From Micromonospora sp. WMMD1102 (lineage in GTDB: Bacteria; Actinomycetota; Actinomycetes; Mycobacteriales; Micromonosporaceae): 64,000 nucleotides of DNA. Of this stretch, positions 55,096 to 64,000 are shown piece after piece. Below the pieces are notes generated by a model, which had not been told where the DNA came from, searched no databases, and saw only the letters and a list, made by a program, of their open reading frames with translations. The DNA is taken from the NCBI RefSeq assembly GCF_029626265.1, contig NZ_JARUBN010000001.1:4336001-4400000 (forward strand), written 5' to 3'. Numbering within the stretch: position 1 is the first letter of the stretch; every line of letters begins with the position of its first letter. A program made the translations under genes and the position numbers.

Positions 55096-55980
55096 TCAGC
55101 GGCGGTTGCCGCGCCAGCCCTGCACCGGCAGGCCGAACTTGGCCACCAGCCGGTCGGTGAACCTGCGGGCGCGCAGCCGGACGATCCGCACCGGCAGCGC
55201 ACCCCGCTGCACGGTGACCCGGGCCCCGGGTGGCAGGTCGTAGACCCGGCGACCGTCGCAGCAGAGCACCGCCAGGGTGGTGAACGGGTCCACCGTGATG
55301 GTGAAGGTCGCCGTCGGCGCGGTGACGATCGGCCGGCTGAACAGCGCGTGCGCGCTGATCGGCACCAGCAGCAGCGCCTCCACCTCCGGCCAGACCACCG
55401 GTCCACCCGCCGAGAAGGCGTACGCGGTGGAGCCGGTCGGGGTCGCGCAGACCACACCGTCGCAGCCGTACCGGGACAGCGGGCGGCCGTCCACGTCGAC
55501 GAGCAGCTCCAGCATCTGGGCCCGCTCGCCCTTCTCCACGCTCGCCTCGTTGAGCGCCCACGACTCGATCACCGGCCCGCCCTCGAACTCGGCACGCACG
55601 TCGAGGGTGAGCCGCTCGTCCACTGTGTAGTTGCGGTCGACCACGTCCCGGACCGCCTGGTCCAGGTCGCCGATCTCGGCCTCGGCCAGGAAGCCGACCT
55701 TGCCGAGGTTGATGCCGAGCAGCGGCGCCTTCGCCGGCCGGGCCAGGTCGGCGGCGCGCAGGAAGGTGCCGTCGCCGCCGAGCGCGAAGACGATCTCCGC
55801 ACCCTCGGCCGCGTCGAGCAGGTTCACCGGGGTCACCCCGGGCAGGTCGAGGTCGTCGGCCTCCTCGGCGACCACCCGTACCTCGAAGCCGGCCTGGATG
55901 AGGTCCGCCGCCACCGTACGCGCGTGCTCGGTGCTGCGCCGCCGTCCGGTGTGCGTGACCAGCAGTGCGGTCCGGGTCAT
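55096..55980 (-). CDS. nadK: NAD kinase
   Basis: The 294-residue protein has the catalytic ALGGDGTFLRAADLA, GINLGKVGFLAE, NEASVEKGERAQMLELLVDV and STAYAFSAGGP motifs of ATP/polyphosphate NAD kinases. It makes NADP. ATG 55980 overlaps the tlyA stop. Size and motifs are normal. Confidence 0.96.
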   Translation of the reverse strand: MTRTALLVTHTGRRRSTEHARTVAADLIQAGFEVRVVAEEADDLDLPGVTPVNLLDAAEGAEIVFALGGDGTFLRAADLARPAKAPLLGINLGKVGFLAEAEIGDLDQAVRDVVDRNYTVDERLTLDVRAEFEGGPVIESWALNEASVEKGERAQMLELLVDVDGRPLSRYGCDGVVCATPTGSTAYAFSAGGPVVWPEVEALLLVPISAHALFSRPIVTAPTATFTITVDPFTTLAVLCCDGRRVYDLPPGARVTVQRGALPVRIVRLRARRFTDRLVAKFGLPVQGWRGNRR

Positions 55981-56813
55981 CGGGCTCCCTCCCGCGCCGC
56001 CGCCGGGCCGGTCGGCCCGGCCGTCACCACCGCCGCGACCAGCGCCTCGTCCGGCGGTGGCGCGCCGGCACGCAGCCAGACGAAGAACTCGACGTTGCCG
56101 CTCGGCCCCGGCAGCGGGCTCGCCACCACGCCGGCCAGCCCGAGACCGAGGGCGGCGGCGGAGCCGGTCACCGCGAGCACCGCCTCGGCCCGTAGTTGCG
56201 GATCACGTACCACCCCACCGCTGCCCACCCGTTCCTTCCCGACCTCGAACTGCGGCTTGACCATCAGCAGCAGGTCGCCGTCCGGGTCAGTGCAGCCGGT
56301 CAGGGCCGGCAGCACCAGCCGGAGCGAGATGAACGACAGGTCCGCGACGGTGAGGGTCACGGTGCCGCCGATGGTGTCGGGCGTCAGGGTACGCACATTC
56401 GTGCGCTCGAATACCCGGACCCGCTCGTCGGAGCGGATCGTCCAGGCGAGCTGGCCGTAGCCGACGTCCGCCGCCACCACCTCGGCGGCACCGGCCCGGA
56501 GCAGCACGTCGGTGAAGCCGCCGGTCGACGCCCCGGCGTCCAGGCAGCGCCGGCCGGCGACGTCCAGCCCGTCCGGGGCGAACGCGGCCAGCGCGCCGGC
56601 CAGCTTGTGACCGCCCCGCGAGACGTACTCGGTGCTCGGGTCCTCGCCGAGTACCCGGACCGGGTCGGCCGGGTCCACCATGGCGGCGACCTTCTGCGCC
56701 CGTACCCCACGGACCTGCACCCGCCCCGCCTCGACAAGGGCCGCGGCCTGCTCCCGGGACCGGGCCAGTCCACGGCGGACGAGTTCCGCGTCGAGCCGGG
56801 TACGACGTGCCAT
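55977..56813 (-). CDS. tlyA: TlyA-family 16S/23S rRNA 2'-O-methyltransferase
   Basis: The 278-residue protein joins an S4 domain (RLDAELVRRGLARSREQAAA) to a Rossmann methyltransferase domain (LDAGASTGGFTDVLL, VVAADVGYGQLAW, VADLSFISLRLVLP, LLLMVKPQFEVGKERV). The KDK-type catalytic residues typical of FtsJ-like enzymes appear in part (K in MVKPQFE). TlyA methylates both subunits in mycobacteria and affects capreomycin sensitivity. Confidence 0.95.
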   Translation of the reverse strand: MARRTRLDAELVRRGLARSREQAAALVEAGRVQVRGVRAQKVAAMVDPADPVRVLGEDPSTEYVSRGGHKLAGALAAFAPDGLDVAGRRCLDAGASTGGFTDVLLRAGAAEVVAADVGYGQLAWTIRSDERVRVFERTNVRTLTPDTIGGTVTLTVADLSFISLRLVLPALTGCTDPDGDLLLMVKPQFEVGKERVGSGGVVRDPQLRAEAVLAVTGSAAALGLGLAGVVASPLPGPSGNVEFFVWLRAGAPPPDEALVAAVVTAGPTGPAAAREGAR

Positions 56814-56838
56814 CGAGACTTCTCCGAGGGGACTGGGC

Positions 56839-57114
56839 TCACGCCTGGTCGATGGTGGCGAGGGTTTCCCGCAGGGTCTGGTGCGCCGCCTCGTACTGGG
56901 CGATCTGGTCGGCCGGCGGCAGGTTGGCGGCGTTGGCCATCGCCTGGAGCACCGCGTCCACGGCGGGGTGCCCGGAACCGCCGCCCTCCGGGGCGTCCTG
57001 GTCGCCGACGGAAGCGTTCCAGCCGGCGATCCGGGTGGGCCCGGGAACCGGCCGGGCCGCCGCCGCGGCGGGCGGAGCCGGCCGGAACGGCCCGGGTACG
57101 GGTACCTGACTCAT
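56839..57114 (-). CDS. Small conserved hypothetical protein upstream of tlyA
   Basis: The 91-residue protein has a Pro/Ala-rich N-terminus (MSQVPVPGPFRPAPPAAAAA) and a short helical C-terminus (LPPADQIAQYEAAHQTLRET). It lies where M. tuberculosis has Rv1693. Homologues are usually short and uncharacterised. ATG 57114 is preferred over an upstream in-frame extension. Confidence 0.7.
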   Translation of the reverse strand: MSQVPVPGPFRPAPPAAAAARPVPGPTRIAGWNASVGDQDAPEGGGSGHPAVDAVLQAMANAANLPPADQIAQYEAAHQTLRETLATIDQA

Positions 57115-57166
57115 GTCGTCCCTCCGCTGCGTCCACCGGCCTCGCGGGACCGGCCCGGCACGGGGA

Positions 57167-57817
57167 TCATGCCGCACCGCCGCCCGGTGCCCGCTCGGCC
57201 ACCGCCTTGCCCGGAGCCGACTTCTGGGTGGCCACCGCCTTGCCGGGCGCGGCCTTCTTCACCACGACCTGCTTCGCCACCGTCTTCTTGGCGACGGCCT
57301 TCTTGGCGACGGCCTTCTTCGCCGCGGCCCTCTTGGCGACAACCTTCTTTGCCACCGCCTTCTTTGCCACCGCCTTCTTGGCGACCGTCTTCGTGGCCAG
57401 TTCCCTCCCGGCCGGTGGCGGTGCGGTGCCGACGGGTGCGCCCGGGGCCGGTGGTCGGCCGGCGCCGCCCGCTCCCGCGCCGCTCGCCGCCCCGGCGCTG
57501 CCGAGCTGCCCGGCGGCGCGCGCCGCGCCGAGTTCCCGCTCCAACCGCGCCACCCGGTCGGTCAACGCGGCGACCTCGTCCACCGTGGCCAACCCGACGG
57601 CCGCGAGGGTGCGGTCGATCTCGATCCGGATGATCCGGATCAGCGCCTCCCGGTTGGCCATCCCGGTGGAGACCAGTTCCTCGGCCATGGTCTGCAGTTG
57701 GGCGGCCGTGGCGCCGCTGGAGCCGACCAGCTTCCTGGCGGCGGCCTGGGCGCGTTTCTTCGACGCGTCCGTCAGCCCGAGGGCCAGCTCAAGGTAGGCC
57801 CGCCACGCATCCTGCAT
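57167..57817 (-). CDS. Phasin-like helical protein with histone-H1-like Lys/Ala tail
   Basis: The 216-residue protein has a helical N-terminal domain (MQDAWRAYLELALGLTDASK, KRAQAAARKLVGSSGATAAQ, EVAALTDRVARLERELGAAR) resembling polyhydroxyalkanoate granule-associated proteins. A Gly/Pro linker follows, then a tail of repeated KKAVAKKAVAKK units (about residues 140-205). Such tails bind DNA in bacterial H1-like proteins. A DNA-associated role is inferred. ATG 57817 is preceded by AAAGGA in the leader. Confidence 0.72.
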   Translation of the reverse strand: MQDAWRAYLELALGLTDASKKRAQAAARKLVGSSGATAAQLQTMAEELVSTGMANREALIRIIRIEIDRTLAAVGLATVDEVAALTDRVARLERELGAARAAGQLGSAGAASGAGAGGAGRPPAPGAPVGTAPPPAGRELATKTVAKKAVAKKAVAKKVVAKRAAAKKAVAKKAVAKKTVAKQVVVKKAAPGKAVATQKSAPGKAVAERAPGGGAA

Positions 57818-57936
57818 ACCTCGGTCCTTTCGCGGGTGCCGACTGTTCAGGTTGTCACGCTACCGGGCGCCCCGGCCCGCCCAGTGCGGTACGGTGCCCG
57901 GGAGGACGGCGTGGCGGAGGGCGAGGAGGGACGACG

Positions 57937-58275
57937 ATGGCGACCGTGGACGAGTGCCGCCAGGCGCTGCACGACCTGGCGGCCCGGATGGACGCCAACG
58001 CCGACAAAGTACGCAAGCAGGTCGATCTCGACCGGACCCTGGCCTGCCGGATCACCGACCTCGGCACGGCGTTCCACGGCCGGCTCACCGGCGGCCGCCT
58101 GGTCGACCTGACCGACGGGGACGACCCGAAGGCGAAGATCGCGTTGAACACCACCAGCGACGACCTCATCCGGTTGGTCCGGGGCGAGCTGGACGTGCCG
58201 AAGGCGCTCGCCTCCCGGCAGATGTCGATCAAGGCCAACCCGCTCGACCTGCTCAAGCTCCGCAAGATGCTCTGA
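57937..58275 (+). CDS. SCP2-like sterol-carrier-fold protein
   Basis: The 112-residue product has DLDRTLACRITDLGTAFHGR, VDLTDGDDPKAKIALNTTSD and SIKANPLDLLKLRKML, consistent with the SCP2 fold, a small lipid-binding domain. GGAGGGACG upstream supports ATG 57937. It is the only plus-strand gene in this part of the core and is divergent from the phasin-like gene. Confidence 0.75.
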   Translation: MATVDECRQALHDLAARMDANADKVRKQVDLDRTLACRITDLGTAFHGRLTGGRLVDLTDGDDPKAKIALNTTSDDLIRLVRGELDVPKALASRQMSIKANPLDLLKLRKML

Positions 58276-58412
58276 CCGGCACCGCCCACCGGGCTCTGAC
58301 GAGCACCGCCCACCAGGCTCCGGCCGCAGCACCCAGCGGGCTCTGACGGCACCGTTCGCCAAGGCGCTGACGGACACCACACGTGTCGCACCCGGCCACC
58401 GTGGCGGTCGGG

Positions 58413-59459
58413 TCAGCGCAGCAGGCCGAGTTCCCCGAGCGCCTTCCGGGCCGGGTCGGCGCCCGCCTCAACGTCGTCGACCGGCACTCCGGACCAGCTC
58501 GCCGCGCAGAGGGCGGCCAGCGCGGCCAGGCTCGTCCCATCCCCGTCCAGCATCGTACGGTCGCCGTCAGCGGTCACCCGCCAGCCGCCGGCATCGGGCC
58601 CGCCGGCATCGGGCCCGCCGGGCTCGGCCGTCAACCGGGCGACCCGGGCCGGGTCGAAGAGGCCGCCGAGGTCGCCGGCGACGAAGTCCGGCCGGGCCGA
58701 CGGTGCCGCGTGCAGCAGGTCGACCGGCGCTGCCACCCCGGTGAGTACCAGCAAGCTCTCCATGCCCGCCCGGACCGCGCCCTCGATGTCGGTGTCCAGC
58801 CGGTCGCCGACCGCAAGCGGACGGGCGGCGTCGTGCCGCCGGGCGGCGGCGGTGAACAGCGCCGGCTCCGGCTTGCCGACCACCACGTCCGGATCGCGAG
58901 CCAGCGCGGTACGCACCGCGGCGACAAGTGAACCGTTCCCGGGCACCGGGCCACGGGGAGTCGGCATGGTCCGGTCGGTGTTGGTGACGAACCAGTCGGC
59001 ACCGGCCCGTACCGCCAGCGCCGCCTCGGCGAGATCTGCCCAGCCGACCTGCGGACCGTAGCCCTGCACCACCGCGACCGGCCCGTCCTCCAGGCGGGTC
59101 ACCGGGCGAAGGCCGACCTCACGTACCTCGGTACGGAGCGCCTCCGCCCCCACCACGAGCACCGGGGAGTCCGGCGGAAACCGCCGGGACAGCAACTCCG
59201 CCGCGGCGGCCGCCGAGGTCAGCACCTCTTCCGGCCGCACGTCGAGGCCCATCCCGACGAGCAGCGACGCAACCTCGTCGGCGCGCCGGGAGGCGTTGTT
59301 CGTCGCGTACGCCAACGGCTTGCCCTCGGCGTGCAGCCGGCCGACCGCCGCGACCGCCGTCTCGATCGGCCGGTCGACGAGGTACAGCACACCGTCCAGA
59401 TCGAAGATCACCAGGTCGTACGCGTCGACCAGCCGGCCGCCCGCCGAGGAGTCACTCAC
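58413..59459 (-). CDS. HAD-IIA family phosphatase (NagD-like)
   Basis: The 348-residue protein has motif I DLVIFDLDGVLYLVDRPIET, motif II in YATNNASRRADEV, and the late motif AVGDRLDTDIEGAVRAGMES, followed by a C-terminal extension. The IIA cap domain and length fit NagD/Gro1Pase-like enzymes. The substrate could be a sugar or glycerol phosphate. It is the counterpart of Rv1692 and overlaps the TPR gene end. Confidence 0.92.
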   Translation of the reverse strand: MSDSSAGGRLVDAYDLVIFDLDGVLYLVDRPIETAVAAVGRLHAEGKPLAYATNNASRRADEVASLLVGMGLDVRPEEVLTSAAAAAELLSRRFPPDSPVLVVGAEALRTEVREVGLRPVTRLEDGPVAVVQGYGPQVGWADLAEAALAVRAGADWFVTNTDRTMPTPRGPVPGNGSLVAAVRTALARDPDVVVGKPEPALFTAAARRHDAARPLAVGDRLDTDIEGAVRAGMESLLVLTGVAAPVDLLHAAPSARPDFVAGDLGGLFDPARVARLTAEPGGPDAGGPDAGGWRVTADGDRTMLDGDGTSLAALAALCAASWSGVPVDDVEAGADPARKALGELGLLR

Positions 59460-62281
59460 GACTCGGCGCCACGTACCGGCCGGGAGCCCTGCTCGGCCTC
59501 CGGGTCGGGAGCGTCCGTTCCCGTCGACGCATCCGCGAGACCCTCCTCGCCCCGGCCCCCGCCGGCATCGGCGCCCGCCTTCGCCTGGTCCTCCACGTCC
59601 GCGTCCGCCTTCTCAGCGTCTGCCTTCGCCACGTCCGCGTTCGCGAATCCCGGGTCCGGGTCCGATTCGTCCGCGCCCGTCACGGCGCCCACCTCGGCAG
59701 CGGCGCCCGGCGCGTCGGCGCCCGCGTCCGCCAACTCCTCGGCGGTCCGTTCCCCGGCCCCGACGTCCGCTTCCCCGACCGGCTGGGCGTAGTCCTCGTC
59801 CTCCTCGTCGGCGTCGTCCTCGTCGTACCCGTCCTCGTCCTCGTCGCCGTCCTCGTCAGGCGCTTCGACGTCGGCGTCGGCCTCGAACTCGGCGTCGGCC
59901 GGCACCCGGTCGCCGCCGTCGGTGGCCTCGTCGTCCTCGTCGTCGTAGTCGTCGCCCTCCAGGACGACACCGTCGAGTTCCAGCAGTCGCTCGGCCGCGT
60001 CCGTCTCACCGAACTCGTCCACCTCGGCCGCCCGGGAGAACCACTCCCGGGCCTCTTCCCGCCGGTCCACCGTCAACAGCGCGCCGGCGTACGCGTACCG
60101 CAGCCGCGCCGTCCACGGCTCGGCCGGGGTGGCGGTCAGTTCGCGTACCTGGAGCATCGCCACCGCCGCATCGCGCTGGCCCATGTCGCCACGGGCCCCG
60201 GCAGCCACGATCAGCAACTCCACCGCGCCGGCCGGGCTCAGCGACTCGCGGTCGGCGCCCCGGTAGAGGTCGATCGCCCGCTCCGGACGCCCGAGCGCCC
60301 GCTCGCAGTCGGCGAGCACCGCCAGGTGGGTCTGCCGACCACTCATCCGGTGGTACGTCCGCAGCTCTGCGATAGCGGTCTGCCACTCACCCGCCCGGTA
60401 CGCCGCCAGCCCGACAGCCTCCCGTACGGGTGCGATGCGGGCCGCCAGACGTCGGGCGGCGAGGGCGTGTTCCAGAGCGAGGTTCGGATCGTCGTCGATC
60501 AGCGCGCCGGTCGCGACGAGATGCCGTGCGACCGTTTCCGCGACAGGCTTGGCCAGGGAGAGCAGTTCGGCCCGGACCGCACTGTCGAGATCCGTGGCGA
60601 CGATCTCCTCCGAGAGCGCCGGAGCGGCGTTCTCGGGGGACGCGTCGCCCGCCCTGGCGCTGCGGTCGTCCCGGCCACGCCGGTCCGCACGGTCGGCGCC
60701 ACGGTGTCCACCCTCGCCCGCCCGAACGGAGTCCCGGTCCGACCGGCCGGTGCCCTGCCGGGGGCCGGTGTCCTGCCGGGACTTCCGGTCACGCCGGCCC
60801 TCGTCGGCACGGCCACGGTCGGCACGGTCGCCACCCGACCGGAAGCCCTCTCGCGGGCCGCTCCGACCGTCCCGGTCCGACCGGCGGAAGCCGGCACGGT
60901 CGCCGTCACGGCCACCGGCGCGGTCCGTACCCCGGAAGCCCTCCCGGTCCCGGCCGTCGTACCCGCGCCGGGCCTCGCCGTCGCCGTAGCGCCGGCCGGT
61001 GTCCCGCGCTGCGCCGCGCTGATCGCTGCCACCGCCGGACGGTCCACCACGGTAGCCACCGCCACGCCCCGCGTCGCCGCGGGAATCCGCGCCCGGACGG
61101 CCTCGGTAACCACCGTCACCCCGGCTCTCGGCGCCCCGTGCGTCGTCGCGGTAGCCGCCGCCACGCTGGTCGCGCCCACCACGTCGGTCCTCGCCGTAAC
61201 CACCCCGGGAGCCACCGCTCGCGCCACGGTAGCCACCGCTGTCGCCCCGGTAGCCACCGCGCCGGTCGTCGCTGCCGCCGAAGCCGCCGTCGCGGCCCTG
61301 GAAACCACCAGCACGCCGGTCGTCGCCTCCGGAGTCCCCCCGGAAGCCGCCGCTGCGGCGGTCCTCGCCGCGCCGGCTGTCGTCCCGGTAGCCCCCGGTT
61401 CGCCGGTCGTCCCGGTAGTCGCCGCCCCGGCTCGGCCCGCTACGAGGGCCACGGTCGTCGCGGAACGAGCTGTCCCGCCTTCCGGACTGGTAGCCGCCGT
61501 CACGGTCGCCGCCACGCTGCCCACCGCCGGTCGGACGGTAGCCGCCCTGGCGTCCTTCCGACCGGCCGGCAGCCGAATCCCCGTTCCAGCCCCCGGAGCG
61601 GTAGCCGCCCTGCCGGTCGTCGCCGCCACGCCGCTCGCCGGCGCCGGGCCGGAAGCCCGAATCGCCGTCCCGGCGGCCGGCACTTCGGTACCCGCCCGCG
61701 TCGTCCCCGCGGGAGCCCCGGAAACCACCCGGCCGGCGGTCGTCTCCGCCAGGCCGGGAGCCACCACCGAACCGGCTGCCACCGGAGCGCTCGCCCCGGA
61801 AGTCCCGCTCGCCCCGGAAGTCCCGGTCACCCCGGGAGTCGCGGCTGCCGCCAGCGTCCCGGCCAGCCCGGAAGTCGCGATCACCACGGGGGCTGCGGTC
61901 GCCGCCGAAGCCGCGGTCACCTCGGGAGTCGCGGTCGCCGCGGAAGCCACCGCCGCGCTGACCGTCCCGGGGGCCGCCGCCACGCCGGTCGTCGGCACCG
62001 GACCGGAAGCCGCCCCTGCCCTGGTATCCGCCACCGCCACCGCCCTGGTAGCCACCACCGTCACGAGAACCTGGACGGTCCCGACGGTCGCCCTCGCGGC
62101 CGTCGGCTCGACGACCACCGCTCGAATAACCACCCCGGTCGCCGGACGCGCCAAACGAATCGCGGTCCCCGCGATAGGGCGGACGGCCGTCCCGACGCGT
62201 GGAGGCGTCTCGACCGCCTCGGCGGTCCGGACGGTCATCTCGACGGCGCGGGCGGTCCGCGCCGTGCGCTCCTGAACTCAC
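59456..62281 (-). CDS. TPR-like protein with long RGG/RDxG-rich N-terminus
   Basis: The protein has about 941 residues in three parts. Residues 1-555 are low complexity with Arg, Gly, Asp, Ser and Tyr (GGYRGDSGGYRGASGG, FRGDRDSRGDRGFGGDRSPR) in dozens of short repeats. Residues 570-770 form a helical-repeat domain (LALEHALAARRLAARIAPVR, YRAGEWQTAIAELRTYHRMS), the Rv1691-like TPR part. Residues 780-941 are strongly acidic. GTG 62281 has AGGAAGGA at 62289-62296 with seven-base spacing, so it is preferred to ATG 62299. RGG repeats usually bind RNA and form condensates. The gene lies next to the rRNA operon. Confidence 0.85.
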   Translation of the reverse strand: MSSGAHGADRPRRRDDRPDRRGGRDASTRRDGRPPYRGDRDSFGASGDRGGYSSGGRRADGREGDRRDRPGSRDGGGYQGGGGGGYQGRGGFRSGADDRRGGGPRDGQRGGGFRGDRDSRGDRGFGGDRSPRGDRDFRAGRDAGGSRDSRGDRDFRGERDFRGERSGGSRFGGGSRPGGDDRRPGGFRGSRGDDAGGYRSAGRRDGDSGFRPGAGERRGGDDRQGGYRSGGWNGDSAAGRSEGRQGGYRPTGGGQRGGDRDGGYQSGRRDSSFRDDRGPRSGPSRGGDYRDDRRTGGYRDDSRRGEDRRSGGFRGDSGGDDRRAGGFQGRDGGFGGSDDRRGGYRGDSGGYRGASGGSRGGYGEDRRGGRDQRGGGYRDDARGAESRGDGGYRGRPGADSRGDAGRGGGYRGGPSGGGSDQRGAARDTGRRYGDGEARRGYDGRDREGFRGTDRAGGRDGDRAGFRRSDRDGRSGPREGFRSGGDRADRGRADEGRRDRKSRQDTGPRQGTGRSDRDSVRAGEGGHRGADRADRRGRDDRSARAGDASPENAAPALSEEIVATDLDSAVRAELLSLAKPVAETVARHLVATGALIDDDPNLALEHALAARRLAARIAPVREAVGLAAYRAGEWQTAIAELRTYHRMSGRQTHLAVLADCERALGRPERAIDLYRGADRESLSPAGAVELLIVAAGARGDMGQRDAAVAMLQVRELTATPAEPWTARLRYAYAGALLTVDRREEAREWFSRAAEVDEFGETDAAERLLELDGVVLEGDDYDDEDDEATDGGDRVPADAEFEADADVEAPDEDGDEDEDGYDEDDADEEDEDYAQPVGEADVGAGERTAEELADAGADAPGAAAEVGAVTGADESDPDPGFANADVAKADAEKADADVEDQAKAGADAGGGRGEEGLADASTGTDAPDPEAEQGSRPVRGAES

Positions 62282-62323
62282 GGGTACATCCTTCCTCATG
62301 GCGAGATCGCCGAAACACGCAGT

Positions 62324-62353
62324 GCAGGGCCACCCCGACCGGGGTGGCCCTGC
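62324..62353 (-). terminator. rRNA operon terminator
   Basis: A perfect 13-bp GC-rich stem (62324-62336 with 62341-62353, loop GACC) lies 11 bases past the 5S 3' end on the minus strand. No T-tract follows directly, so termination may rely on stem strength or Rho. Confidence 0.8.
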
Positions 62354-62363
62354 AAACTAAGAT

Positions 62364-62482
62364 GTCCGGCGGCGTCTTACTCTCCCACACCCTCCCGAGT
62401 GCAGTACCATCAGCGCTGGAAGGCTTAGCTTCCGGGTTCGGAATGTAACCGGGCGTTTCCCCTCCGCCATAACCGCCGTAAC
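62364..62482 (-). rRNA. rrf: 5S ribosomal RNA
   Basis: The minus strand reads GTTACGGCGGTTATGGCGGA at its 5' end and ends near GACGCCGCCGGAC, with the ends pairing. The internal CGAACCCGGAAGCTAAG is the universal 5S loop. About 119 nt, which is normal. It is the last gene of the operon. Confidence 0.95.
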
Positions 62483-62570
62483 CCTATCAACAACACAAAC
62501 AACAACCCACCCACACGTGGGAAACATTGTTCGTTTGCTGTGAATCACACAGTGGACGCGTAGCAACCTT

Positions 62571-64000
<1,430 letters not shown>

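Noticed and set aside
60326..62275. Long open frame (649 codons) on the plus strand opposite the RGG protein
   Set aside because: It is an Ala/Val/Thr-rich antisense shadow of a repetitive GC-rich gene, without a ribosome binding site or domain.

Overview
This window comes from a high-GC actinobacterium, most likely of the family Micromonosporaceae (Micromonospora or a close relative). The evidence is very high G+C, many GTG starts, GTGA/ATGA gene overlaps, and a right half that follows the order of the Mycobacterium tuberculosis Rv1691-Rv1713 block: TPR protein, HAD phosphatase, tlyA, nadK, recN, steA, mctB/steB, pyrG, NUDIX, xerD, parA, scpA, scpB, rluB, cmk, der. Genus placement is an inference.

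Region 1 (1-12.6 kb, plus strand) is an accessory uptake and catabolic cluster. It holds the end of a cyclic-amide amidohydrolase, two luciferase-like monooxygenases, an NTF2/SnoaL-fold protein, a DUF1028 protein, a complete Dpp/Opp-type ABC importer (lipoprotein, two permeases, two ATPases), an M20 amidohydrolase, a TetR regulator and an alpha/beta hydrolase. The same 15-bp perfect palindrome lies just upstream of the first gene of the long operon (1999-2013) and of the hydrolase gene (11801-11815). The TetR protein encoded at the operon's end is the obvious candidate to bind both. The substrate is unknown; the enzymes suggest a nitrogen-containing amide, cyclic amide or peptide-like compound.

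Region 2 (12.6-15.3 kb) is a scar. It has a 3'-truncated ISAs1-type transposase, about 630 bp without a convincing gene, and an orphan but apparently intact tyrosine recombinase next to the attachment site.

Region 3 (15346-32120) is an integrated actinomycete integrative and conjugative element (AICE) of about 16.7 kb in the 3' half of a tRNA-Pro(GGG) gene. It is bounded by an identical 44-bp direct repeat: attL is an orphan tRNA fragment and attR is the 3' part of the intact tRNA. Its plus-strand left half is a transfer module: small proteins, membrane proteins and an FtsK/TraB DNA translocase. A GntR regulator lies in the middle. A minus-strand operon (29954 down to 23814) encodes an Xis-like protein, a replication initiator, a DnaC-like loader, two helix-turn-helix proteins, small proteins, a coiled-coil protein and a phage tail tape-measure-like protein. 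An XRE regulator and the integrase run rightward into attR. About eight copies of a 19-bp repeat sit inside the initiator gene and look like iterons of an origin embedded in its own initiator gene, as in phage lambda O. Each tRNA end has a terminator: the original one is now behind attL, and the element supplies another behind the restored tRNA.

Region 4 (32.1-62.3 kb, almost all minus strand) is the conserved chromosomal core: cell division and chromosome segregation (der, scpAB, ParA-like, xerD, steA, mctB/steB), nucleotide and cofactor metabolism (cmk, pyrG, nadK, NUDIX, ald), RNA modification (rluB, tlyA), DNA repair (recN) and envelope synthesis (murJ, MraY/WecA-like transferase, glycosyltransferase, large membrane protein). 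It ends with a 941-residue protein whose first half is RGG/RDxG low complexity.

Region 5 (62.3-64 kb) is the end of an rRNA operon on the minus strand: partial 23S, 5S and a terminator.
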